Positions 1-4,945 of a stretch of 5,678 nt of DNA are shown here, one piece after another. The DNA is taken from the NCBI GenBank assembly GCA_013696425.1, contig JACCYP010000208.1:1-5678 (forward strand). Direction: 5' to 3'. Made by a program: the position numbers and the translations under genes. The notes beneath the pieces are model-generated. The model was not told where the DNA came from and made no database searches. It worked only from the letters and a program-made list of their open reading frames with translations. Source of the stretch: Thermoleophilaceae bacterium. GTDB taxonomy: Bacteria; Actinomycetota; Thermoleophilia; Solirubrobacterales; Thermoleophilaceae. Within the stretch, counting starts at the first letter, position 1; each line of letters starts with the position of its first letter.

Positions 1-1
1 G

Positions 2-457
2 GGGGGGTTCAACCCGGTTGGACCGAATGGCTGCCCGCCGGTGGCCATTGGCGTGCTGGTGGGCGACGTGACCCTCGAGGGCCTGCGGACAGACAAGGCG
101 GGGGGCCAGGTCCAGTGTCGCTACGTCGGCCGGAGCGAGAGCTGTCGCGTGAACGTGACCCTCAAGCTCGGCAAGAAGAAGGTCGCGGACGTGGACGTGG
201 ACGCGAAGAAGCCGGACAGCAACATCGACGGTCCGATCGGGAACTTCAAGTTCGGCATGTCGAAGGCCGGGAGGGCGGCTCTCAAGGGCGAAAAGTCGGC
301 GAAGGTCACGATCTCGGGCAGCTACGAGCTGGGTGGCGCAGCCCCCCAGAAGTTGCCCACGAAGACCTACACCGTCAGCGGCGCGAAGAAGTTCTGGGTC
401 ATCTCCAACGACAAGGGCCTCAACGGCAAGGACGGAAAGCCGCCGAGCGACGAGTAA
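2..457 (+). CDS. C-terminal part of a secreted-type beta-rich protein (5' end outside window)
   Basis: The frame is open from the left edge to a TAA at 455-457, giving 151 visible residues. A GTG at codon 41-43 could serve as a start, but the upstream codons read as ordinary protein (GFNPVGPNGCPP), so I treat the gene as entering from outside. The visible part has no transmembrane segment. It alternates short hydrophobic beta strands with Lys/Gly/Asp-rich turns and contains three Cys (in GCPP, VQCRY and ESCRV). The pattern of a Cys pair, then VTLKLGKKK, then GNFKFGMSKAGRAAL, resembles beta-sandwich domains I associate with secreted proteins of Thermoleophilia-like actinobacteria. That is family-level recollection, not a search result. 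The tail is hydrophilic (KGLNGKDGKPPSDE). Function is unknown. A tRNA-Arg scar begins 21 nt after the stop, so this gene may be chromosomal flank of an integrated element. Confidence 0.72.
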   Translation, partial: GGFNPVGPNGCPPVAIGVLVGDVTLEGLRTDKAGGQVQCRYVGRSESCRVNVTLKLGKKKVADVDVDAKKPDSNIDGPIGNFKFGMSKAGRAALKGEKSAKVTISGSYELGGAAPQKLPTKTYTVSGAKKFWVISNDKGLNGKDGKPPSDE

Positions 458-478
458 GCGACTCGGCTCCAAAACAGA

Positions 479-520
<42 letters not shown>

Positions 521-951
521 CTTTCGTCTGGAGTGCGGTTGGGTTCGGCTCTGTGCGTTACGCCGCTGCTTCGGCCAACTCGTGTTCGGTGGAGTGCGGC
601 TGCGATCCGTGGGGTGCGTTGCCCATTTGTTGCCCGCCTCCGAGCAACACTCCCGACATTTCCCCGGCGGTGTGATCCCCGCTCTTCCGGGCGGCCATCG
701 GCGGCCTGGTCGTGGTAGTGGTGGCGCTCGCCGACACCGTGTTCTAGCCCCCGTACTTCGTCGGCTGGCCATCGGGTCCGTACTCAGGCGGCGATGGCTC
801 CGGCACGTCGCCTGCCACCTGCATCGTTCCCGCGTCCAGGTGGACCCCCACGGTGATGATGAAGCTGCGCGCGCTGGAAGCGCAATCAGCTGGCTGACGA
901 GCAACCGGGCGACTAGGCCCGCGCCGCCTCGACCTGGAAGCCGGGTCGCCG
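521..951. other. 431-nt stretch without a convincing gene
   Basis: No frame on either strand gives a protein with recognisable family motifs. The stretch holds two imperfect GGAGTGCGG(T/C)T direct repeats (about 531 and 590) and the weak minus-strand ORF at 558-698. Short protein-like runs in several frames are interrupted by stops. Given the neighbouring tRNA-Arg scar, decayed mobile-element DNA is the simplest reading, but the sequence does not prove it. Confidence 0.5.
558..698 (-). CDS. possible 46-aa ORF or decayed integrase tail next to tRNA-Arg scar
   Basis: An ATG (698-696, minus strand) opens a 46-residue frame ending in TAA at 560-558. The peptide starts MAARKSGDHTAGEMSG and ends HSTEHELAEAAA. 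It is polar, with an acidic/alanine tail. It runs toward the tRNA-Arg fragment and stops about 38 nt before it. C-terminal ends of tyrosine integrases often lie in this position and orientation relative to their att site. The residues visible here contain no RHRY catalytic motif, however, and the frame closes upstream at a TAG near 746. It could be a remnant tail, a tiny unrelated gene, or chance. I do not assign a function. Confidence 0.18.
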   Translation of the reverse strand: MAARKSGDHTAGEMSGVLLGGGQQMGNAPHGSQPHSTEHELAEAAA

Positions 952-1070
952 AAGTACCACTTTGGTACCGACCTACAGTGAGGACGGGCGGGACGCTCCG
1001 GGACGGATCCACGCTCTGAGTCCTCCGGCTGGGGGCCGAGTGGTCGCTGGTTCAAATCCAGTCGCCCCGA
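952..1070 (+). repeat. R1: tRNA-Pro-derived repeat, internally shortened copy
   Basis: It begins with the hairpin GTACC-ACTTT-GGTAC (954-968). It then shares 'GGTACCGACC' with R2 and continues through a GC-rich middle about 36 nt shorter than in R2 and R4. The last 50 nt (1021-1070) are the tRNA-Pro-like block: loop CTGGGGG (1029-1035), CCGAG, variable TGGTC, T arm GCTGG/TTCAAAT/CCAGT (1046-1062), acceptor strand CGCCCCG and discriminator A. It differs from R2-R4 by T for C at 1041. Homology to the other copies ends after 1070. Confidence 0.88.
954..968. other. hairpin GTACC/GGTAC at the 5' end of R1
   Basis: A 5-bp stem GTACC/GGTAC encloses the loop ACTTT. The same hairpin occurs in R2, and a 6-bp version in R4, always as the first recognisable part of the element. 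Confidence 0.75.
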
Positions 1071-1230
1071 TAGGGAGAAGGGACCGAGCATCCGTAGCGT
1101 CCCGATCAAATATCGCGCCCGGCGGGGCGTGTTAGCCCTGCCCCCTCGAGCGGCTCCATCGGCAGAGTCTGATCTCCCTCACGGCTGGCCGCAACGACCA
1201 CGCCCTCTGGGCGCCGCCAGACCGCGGCCC
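1071..1230. other. short spacer between R1 and R2, no gene
   Basis: These 160 nt hold no credible ORF. They contain a small TCTGG-GCGCCG-CCAGA hairpin (1206-1221) and the 11-mer CCCGATCAAAT (about 1100), which nearly repeats the sequence just after R2 (CCCCGATCAAAT, 1381-1390). If the repeats delimit cassettes, this one is empty or decayed. Confidence 0.45.
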
Positions 1231-1233
1231 GTA

Positions 1234-1248
1234 GTACCACTTTGGTAC
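1234..1248. other. hairpin GTACC/GGTAC at the 5' end of R2
   Basis: 5-bp stem with loop ACTTT, identical to the R1 hairpin. Confidence 0.75.
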
Positions 1249-1263
1249 CGACCGATACGTCCG

Positions 1264-1324
1264 ATGTGTCCAACGCGTCCCGTCGCGGGGACGATGGGGA
1301 CGGCGGGGACGGGAGCGGACGCAT
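1264..1324. other. inverted repeat enclosing four G tracts in R2
   Basis: ATGTGTCC (1264-1271) pairs with GGACGCAT (1317-1324) over 8 positions, one of them a G-U wobble. Between the arms lie GGGG (1287-1290), GGGG (1296-1299), GGGG (1305-1308) and GGG (1311-1313), separated by 5, 5 and 2 nt. This fits a G-quadruplex pattern on the plus strand. R4 has the same spacing. Confidence 0.6.
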
Positions 1325-1445
1325 AGACACACCCTGCCCTCCGGCTGGGGGCCGAGCGGTCGCTGGTTCGAATCCAGTCGCCCCGATCAAATCCAGGCAC
1401 CACGTTCAAGCGCGCTCTCGCGGCGTCCACAACATTCCTCCGGTC

Positions 1446-1451
1446 TAAGCT
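1446..1451 (+). promoter_or_regulatory. -10-like hexamer TAAGCT before the cyclase gene
   Basis: TAAGCT fits TANNNT and lies exactly 6 nt upstream of an in-frame ATC at 1458. This is the spacing seen at leaderless actinobacterial genes. No convincing -35 element or Shine-Dalgarno sequence is visible. Confidence 0.4.
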
Positions 1452-1487
1452 GCGCCCATCGCGCCACCGATCACGAGTCCGCCCGAA

Positions 1488-2798
1488 GTGCGCTATGCGA
1501 GGAACGGGGCAATCCATCTCGCGTTCCAATCCTTCGGTGCGGGAGAACGGGAACTGATTCTGGTGCCCGGCTTCGTCTCGCACCTCGAGTTTCCGTGGGC
1601 ACATCCTCCGTACAGGCGTTTCATGAACCGCCTCGCCTCGTTCGCTCGGGTCACGGTCTATGACAAGCGAGGCAGCGGACTGTCTGATCCGCTGGATGCC
1701 GCGGCCGGATTCGATCAGCACCTCGACGACCTCGCGACCGTGATCGAGGCCACGGGCGCCGAGCGGCCGGTGGTGGTCGGCTGGTCCGAGGGTGCCGCCG
1801 TGGCGGCGCTCTTCGCCGCGCATCATCCGGGCACGGTCGAGTCGCTCGTTTTGTACGGAGCGTTCCCGAGGATGCTCGCGGCACCGGACTATCCCCACGG
1901 CATTGCGGAGGATGTATTCGAGATCACGCTGGAGGGTGCCAGCGAGGCCTGGGGAGAGGGGGTAAGCCTCTCCATGCTCGCCTTCGAGAAACTCGAGGAC
2001 GAGGGCTTTCGCCGTTGGTGGGGGAGGTATGAGCGCGCTTCGGCGAGTCCCGGCCTCGCCGTCTCGGCTCTCCGCCTCGACTCGGAGGTCGACCTGCGCG
2101 ACGTGCTGCCCGCCATTCACGTCCCTACGCTGCTCATCCACCGGTCGGGGGACGTGGTTTCCATCGAGGGAGCGCGTCTCATGGCGCAGCGCATCCCGGA
2201 TGCGCGCCTGGTCGAGCTCCCGGGGTCGATCCACTGGCCATGGATCGGCGATCCCGATGAGGTGGTCGCGGAGATCGAGGAATACGTGACCGGACGGCGA
2301 CAGGCCGCCGAGCCGGACCGCGCCTTGGCGACCGTGCTCTTCACCGACATCGTCAGTTCGACCGAGACCGCCGCCGAGCTGGGGGACCGTCGATGGCGGA
2401 TCCTGCTCGAGGGTCATGACGACACAGCGAAACAAGAGATCCAGGCGCACCGCGGCAAGCTCGTAAAGAGCACAGGCGACGGCCTGCTCGCCACCTTCGA
2501 CCGGCCGGCCGCTGCGGTCAACTGCGCCCAGTCGCTGCGGGATGCGCTCTCGTCTCAAGGAGTCTCAATCCGCGCGGGAGTGCACACGGGTGAGATTGAG
2601 CTGATCGGTGAAGACATCGGCGGGATGGCGGTGCACATTGCTGCTCGGGTCAGCTCCCTCGCCGAGGCCGACCAGACGCTCGCGTCGCGAACCGTCAAGG
2701 ACCTCGTCGTCGGATCAGAGATCGAGTTTGAGGAAGCTGGCGCCAGGCAGCTGAAAGGCGTGCCCGGTGTGTGGGAGCTGTTCGCCGTCAGCGCGTGA
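1488..2798 (+). CDS. alpha/beta hydrolase fused to class III adenylate cyclase domain
   Basis: Predicted cytoplasmic signalling enzyme of 436 aa from GTG 1488, which is near the usual family length. Residues ~10-270 form an alpha/beta hydrolase: oxyanion-side VPGFVSH, YDKRGSGLSD (58-67), nucleophile elbow GWSEG with Ser100, then Asp222 in RSGD and His249. Residues ~278-436 form a class III nucleotide cyclase. The metal Asp are D287 (FTDIVSST) and D331 (KSTGDG), and the adenine-type pair is K327/D376. The transition-state pair is His383/Arg387 in VHIAARV, where classical enzymes have Asn/Arg; His seems common in this actinobacterial subfamily. Product is therefore probably cAMP from ATP. The hydrolase substrate is unknown; it may be a sensor module. 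The family N-terminus (PPEVRYAR) reads through GTG 1488 from upstream, and an in-frame ATC at 1458 (after a TAA at 1446) may be the true start. No Shine-Dalgarno sequence at either. It stands alone, with R2 upstream. Confidence 0.93.
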   Translation: MRYARNGAIHLAFQSFGAGERELILVPGFVSHLEFPWAHPPYRRFMNRLASFARVTVYDKRGSGLSDPLDAAAGFDQHLDDLATVIEATGAERPVVVGWSEGAAVAALFAAHHPGTVESLVLYGAFPRMLAAPDYPHGIAEDVFEITLEGASEAWGEGVSLSMLAFEKLEDEGFRRWWGRYERASASPGLAVSALRLDSEVDLRDVLPAIHVPTLLIHRSGDVVSIEGARLMAQRIPDARLVELPGSIHWPWIGDPDEVVAEIEEYVTGRRQAAEPDRALATVLFTDIVSSTETAAELGDRRWRILLEGHDDTAKQEIQAHRGKLVKSTGDGLLATFDRPAAAVNCAQSLRDALSSQGVSIRAGVHTGEIELIGEDIGGMAVHIAARVSSLAEADQTLASRTVKDLVVGSEIEFEEAGARQLKGVPGVWELFAVSA

Positions 2799-2809
2799 TG
2801 GGAGGATCC

Positions 2810-2974
2810 GGATTCCGCATCCCCCCCGAAAAAGAGGTGGCGATGCAGCTGGTCTCGAGCGCCGAAAACTCCTCTCTGCGCTGGCGGGCGCAGTACCGCT
2901 ACATCGAGGACATCCGCGACGGGCGCGGATTCACGGGCGGGATCATCGGCTTCACCTCGGGGACCGGGGACATG
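2810..2974 (+). pseudogene. GH46 chitosanase fragment (N-terminal catalytic part only)
   Basis: The frame encodes about 55 residues closely matching the start of the mature Streptomyces-type GH46 chitosanase, an endo-hydrolase of beta-1,4-glucosamine polymer. Visible blocks are QLVSSAENSSLRW, AQYRYIEDI, DGRGFTGGIIGF and SGTGDM. The catalytic Glu (SSAEN, 2864-2866) and Asp (RDGRG, 2918-2920) are both present, 18 residues apart, as E22 and D40 are in the N174 enzyme. There is no signal peptide: the fragment begins about 12 nt after the cyclase stop. Homology ends after GDM (2974), exactly where R3 begins, and the remaining ~180 residues are not found in the window. The frame runs on through R3 to a TAG at 3104-3106, adding only non-chitosanase sequence. 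It is a dead gene, truncated at both ends. Confidence 0.86.
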
Positions 2975-3031
2975 CACCCGGTCCTCCGGCTGGGGGCCGA
3001 GCGGTCGCTGGTTCAAATCCAGTCGCCCCGA
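2975..3031 (+). repeat. R3: tRNA-Pro-derived repeat, 3' block only
   Basis: It contains only the terminal block, beginning CACCCGGTCCTCCGG and ending CGCCCCGA at 3031. The hairpin and G-tract module are absent, replaced by the chitosanase fragment. The start GCACC(C/T)GGT is shared with R4, so the conserved block can be placed about 7 nt 5' of the 50-nt core in these two copies. T arm at 3007-3023, loop TTCAAAT. Like the other copies it lacks a 5' tRNA half. Confidence 0.88.
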
Positions 3032-3240
3032 TTTCGCAGAAACCCGCTTTCCCGGCGGGCTCTCGGGCCGGAGTGGGCTGGGCGAGGCCCGGACGATCGC
3101 CGGTAGTACCGGTCCTGGGTCGAGGACGAGTTCGCGGCGGAGATCGCGAACCAGACCAGACGGGCGCGCCATCCCCGCTCGATCTGACGGATCATCGGTG
3201 GGTAGACGAGCAGGTGCCGGAACGGTTTGATCGCGGCCAC
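3032..3240. other. spacer after R3, at most a small gene remnant
   Basis: No whole gene. A frame at 3107-3187 encodes 26 residues (SWVEDEFAAEIANQ then an Arg-rich end, TGA at 3185) with a protein-like composition. It could be the detached C-terminus of a lost gene, but I cannot name it. GTAGTACC at 3103-3110 matches the first bases of the R2 hairpin region without the second arm. Confidence 0.35.
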
Positions 3241-4641
3241 GTGCGACGCGCCGGCCTAGCCGACTGCTATACCCACCGCATCGGGCTCACTGGTCGCAGG
3301 GCCTCCCTGGCCGCCTCCCTTGCCGCAGCCGCGGCACTCGTGTCAGCCGCTCCGGCGGCCGCGATGATCGACGGCACGGCCGCCACGGACGCCGGCTCGA
3401 CGGTGCTCCTGAGGATCGAGAAGCCGAAGCGCTCGCACCAACGCATCTGTACAGGGACGCTCGTCGCGCGGTCGGTGGTTTTGACCGCCGCCCACTGCGT
3501 CGACGATTCGGTTCCCGAGGATCCTCGCGTGGATCCGGTTCGCGTGCGTGTGCTCACCGGCCTGCTCGACCGCCAGGCCGCACCAGCGCCGCCGGTCGGC
3601 GACTTCATGGTCACGAAGATCCAGCAGAGCCGCGACTTCGAGGGGGGGAGCAACAGGACCAAGCCGAACGACCTTGCCTATCTCGAGCTGGGCCGCGACA
3701 CCGGCCGGGTTCCGAGCTCGATCGCCTACGGCGCACCGAAGCCGGGCGCCAACGGGAAATCCCGCGGCTACGGGAGCACGGCCGAGAACGCGGACGGAAC
3801 GATCCCCGACGGCGCGGGCGGGCGGTTCCTCGACGAGGGTCTCGTGCGCATCGTGAGCTGCCCGAAGGGCTCTTACCCCGACACTTTCTGCTCCGACTAC
3901 TCGAAGTCGAATCCGAAGACCGGACCCTGCCGCGGCGACTCGGGCGGCCCGTTGCTCTCCGCGAGCACGGGCAAGCTCCTTGGTGTCTACTCCGGCGCCA
4001 ACGAGGGCTGCAAAAGCATCGCGCGCTACGCGAACCTCGCGCTCCACAAGGAGCTCATCAGCGAGGCGCTGAGCCCGCGGATCACCGGGCGCGTGTTCGA
4101 CGCCGCCAAGGTCTCGGCCGCCGAGGCCGCCGGCGCGCGCCCCGACGATGCGCGGATCGCGAACCAGGTCGCCAAAGCGGTCGTGAAGGCCCGCGACCAG
4201 AAGGGCAAGCTCCAGAGCTCCACGCCGATCGTGGCGGGACACTTCACCCTGCCCGTGAAGAAGGGGACCTACGACCTCGAGGTCGTGGCCAAGGGTTTCG
4301 CCACACTCAAGGTGAACGACGTCAAGGTGAACTTCCCGCGGGCGCTCGACGCCGGGCTCGCGGCCGGCGCCTCGGTGCCCACCGGCACGGTGAGCTGCCC
4401 GGGCGGTGTGAACCCCGACGGCACCCCCGGCGACTTCTACAGCAAGATCAAGGCCCAGGGCGTGCCCTGCACCGAGGCGCTCGAACAGACGAAGGCCTAC
4501 GCCCTGGCGGCGAAGAGCGGCTACCAGAAGGTCCGCACGGTGCGCGGCTACAAGTGCGTGGCCGAGGGAGTGAACGGCACCCTCGTCGTGCGTTGCGAGG
4601 CCACCGGCGGGCAGGTCGTGAGCTTCGTCGGGCAGTCCTAG
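3241..4641 (+). CDS. secreted chymotrypsin-fold (S1) serine protease with two C-terminal domains
   Basis: 466 aa if started at GTG 3241; 453 aa from ATC 3280, which gives a tidier signal peptide. Numbering is from GTG. Signal peptide to A41 (Arg-rich n-region GLTGRRAS, Ala/Leu core, APAAA). Mature protease 42 to ~275: His85 (LTAAHC), Asp144 (KPNDLAYL), Ser234 (CRGDSGGP); Cys70/86, 207/217 and 230/256 fit S1 disulfide positions. The residue six before Ser is Gly (GPCRGDS), so trypsin-type Asp189 is missing and Arg/Lys specificity is not expected. The mature N-terminus is MIDG rather than IVGG. Residues ~281-368 (ITGRVFD ... GTYDLEVVAKGF) look like a carboxypeptidase-regulatory-like beta sandwich. 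Residues ~383-466 carry four Cys (386, 410, 439, 452) in a small domain of unknown role. Paralogous to the next gene; no Shine-Dalgarno sequence. Confidence 0.9.
   Translation: MRRAGLADCYTHRIGLTGRRASLAASLAAAAALVSAAPAAAMIDGTAATDAGSTVLLRIEKPKRSHQRICTGTLVARSVVLTAAHCVDDSVPEDPRVDPVRVRVLTGLLDRQAAPAPPVGDFMVTKIQQSRDFEGGSNRTKPNDLAYLELGRDTGRVPSSIAYGAPKPGANGKSRGYGSTAENADGTIPDGAGGRFLDEGLVRIVSCPKGSYPDTFCSDYSKSNPKTGPCRGDSGGPLLSASTGKLLGVYSGANEGCKSIARYANLALHKELISEALSPRITGRVFDAAKVSAAEAAGARPDDARIANQVAKAVVKARDQKGKLQSSTPIVAGHFTLPVKKGTYDLEVVAKGFATLKVNDVKVNFPRALDAGLAAGASVPTGTVSCPGGVNPDGTPGDFYSKIKAQGVPCTEALEQTKAYALAAKSGYQKVRTVRGYKCVAEGVNGTLVVRCEATGGQVVSFVGQS
3268..3273 (+). promoter_or_regulatory. -10-like hexamer TATACC before the first protease
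   Basis: TATACC is followed by 6 nt and then an in-frame ATC (3280) that begins an ideal signal peptide. If this is the promoter, the upstream GTG 3241 would not be transcribed. No clear -35 element. Confidence 0.4.
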
Positions 4642-4745
4642 CAGCGCCGCGACGCGCCCCCGAAGGTGCCCCCGGCGGGCTCCTCCTCGAGCGAGGTGAC
4701 GATGTCGAGGCAGTCTGCGGCCAGTCAGTCGATGCGGGGCGGCGC
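4642..4745. other. protease 1 3' spacer, no terminator recognised
   Basis: 104 nt between the TAG of the first protease and R4. It contains a weak CCTC-GAGC-GAGG hairpin near 4686-4697 without a T tract. I see no ORF and no convincing intrinsic terminator. Confidence 0.4.
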
Positions 4746-4747
4746 GT

Positions 4748-4764
4748 GGTACCGCTTTGGTACC
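4748..4764. other. hairpin GGTACC/GGTACC at the 5' end of R4
   Basis: 6-bp stem with loop GCTTT. Relative to R1 and R2 the loop base A is G, and the stem gains one pair. Confidence 0.75.
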
Positions 4765-4777
4765 GATCGATCCGTCC

Positions 4778-4840
4778 GATGCGTCCAGATCGTGCTCCGG
4801 CGGGGACGGTGGGGACGGCGGGGACGGGACCGGACGCATC
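4778..4840. other. inverted repeat enclosing four G tracts in R4
   Basis: The 9-bp arms 4778-4786 and 4832-4840 enclose GGGG (4802-4805), GGGG (4811-4814), GGGG (4820-4823) and GGG (4826-4828), spaced exactly as in R2. Candidate G-quadruplex held by a stem. Confidence 0.6.
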
Positions 4841-4930
4841 TACGCACCTGGTTCTCCGGCTGGGGGCCGAGCGGTCGCTGGTTCAAATCCAGTCGCCCCG
4901 ACTGATGCGGCGCACGCACCTAAGGCGCTG

Positions 4931-4938
4931 TATAGCCT
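4931..4938 (+). promoter_or_regulatory. -10-like TATAGCCT before the second protease
   Basis: The segment contains TAGCCT (4933-4938, fits TANNNT), 7 nt before an in-frame ATC at 4946; the alternative TATAGC is 9 nt before it. It lies 30 nt after the end of R4. No clear -35 element is visible. Confidence 0.4.
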
Positions 4939-4945
4939 CTCGCCC

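Larger units (their letters stand above)
1231..1386 (+). repeat. R2: full-length tRNA-Pro-derived repeat
   Basis: Parts in order: hairpin GTACC-ACTTT-GGTAC (1234-1248); arm ATGTGTCC (1264-1271), pairing with GGACGCAT (1317-1324); a G-tract array between the arms (1287-1313); a variable linker; and the 50-nt tRNA-Pro-like block (1337-1386). It aligns with R4 over the whole 156 nt at the same internal spacing. The T loop is TTCGAAT, where the other copies have TTCAAAT. The anticodon-stem 5' side reads TCCGG against CCGAG, with only three good pairs, and no 5' acceptor/D arm is present. It is therefore tRNA-derived but not a tRNA gene. The cyclase gene starts 72-102 nt downstream. Confidence 0.9.
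4746..4901 (+). repeat. R4: full-length tRNA-Pro-derived repeat
   Basis: Same architecture and length as R2. Hairpin GGTACC-GCTTT-GGTACC (4748-4764, here a 6-bp stem); inverted repeat GATGCGTCC (4778-4786) / GGACGCATC (4832-4840), perfect over 9 bp; G tracts at 4802-4828; and the 50-nt tRNA-Pro-like block at 4852-4901 with T arm 4877-4893. Just before the block, GCACCTGGTT resembles the D-stem/anticodon-stem junction of some tRNA-Pro genes, so this copy may preserve slightly more tRNA. The second protease gene starts 45 nt downstream. Confidence 0.9.

Noticed and set aside
676..747. Plus-strand hydrophobic peptide AAIGGLVVVVVALADTVF as a membrane segment
   Set aside because: Only about 23 codons between stops, no start or continuation, and antisense to the small ORF. 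Probably chance.
1021..1070. Functional tRNA-Pro gene (also at the other three copies)
   Set aside because: No 5' acceptor or D arm, and the anticodon stem is disrupted. The only exact CGGGGCG upstream of a copy (1123-1129, before R2) is too far away and not followed by a D arm.
744..1109. Minus-strand ORF containing LDLNQRPLGPQP, and similar frames with GFEPATARPPAG at the other repeats
   Set aside because: These peptides are translations of the tRNA-Pro-like block. Such strings are familiar spurious proteins from tRNA sequence.
1179..2558. 459-aa open frame on the minus strand
   Set aside because: Antisense to the hydrolase-cyclase and R2. Composition is low-information, and part of it is just the reverse translation of the repeat.
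2767..3240. In-frame N-terminal extension of protease 1 back to GTG 2767
   Set aside because: It would overlap the cyclase 3' end and translate through R3 ahead of a clear signal peptide.
3343..4839. 498-aa open frame on the minus strand
   Set aside because: Antisense shadow of the protease gene, whose plus-strand frame has a catalytic triad and signal peptide. The minus product is Arg/Gly/Ala/His-rich without motifs, as expected in GC-rich DNA.
952..4901. CRISPR array or classical integron attC array
   Set aside because: Spacers are 0.3-1.8 kb and contain genes, so it is not CRISPR. The repeats lack the attC R'/R'' layout I would expect, and no integron integrase is visible.
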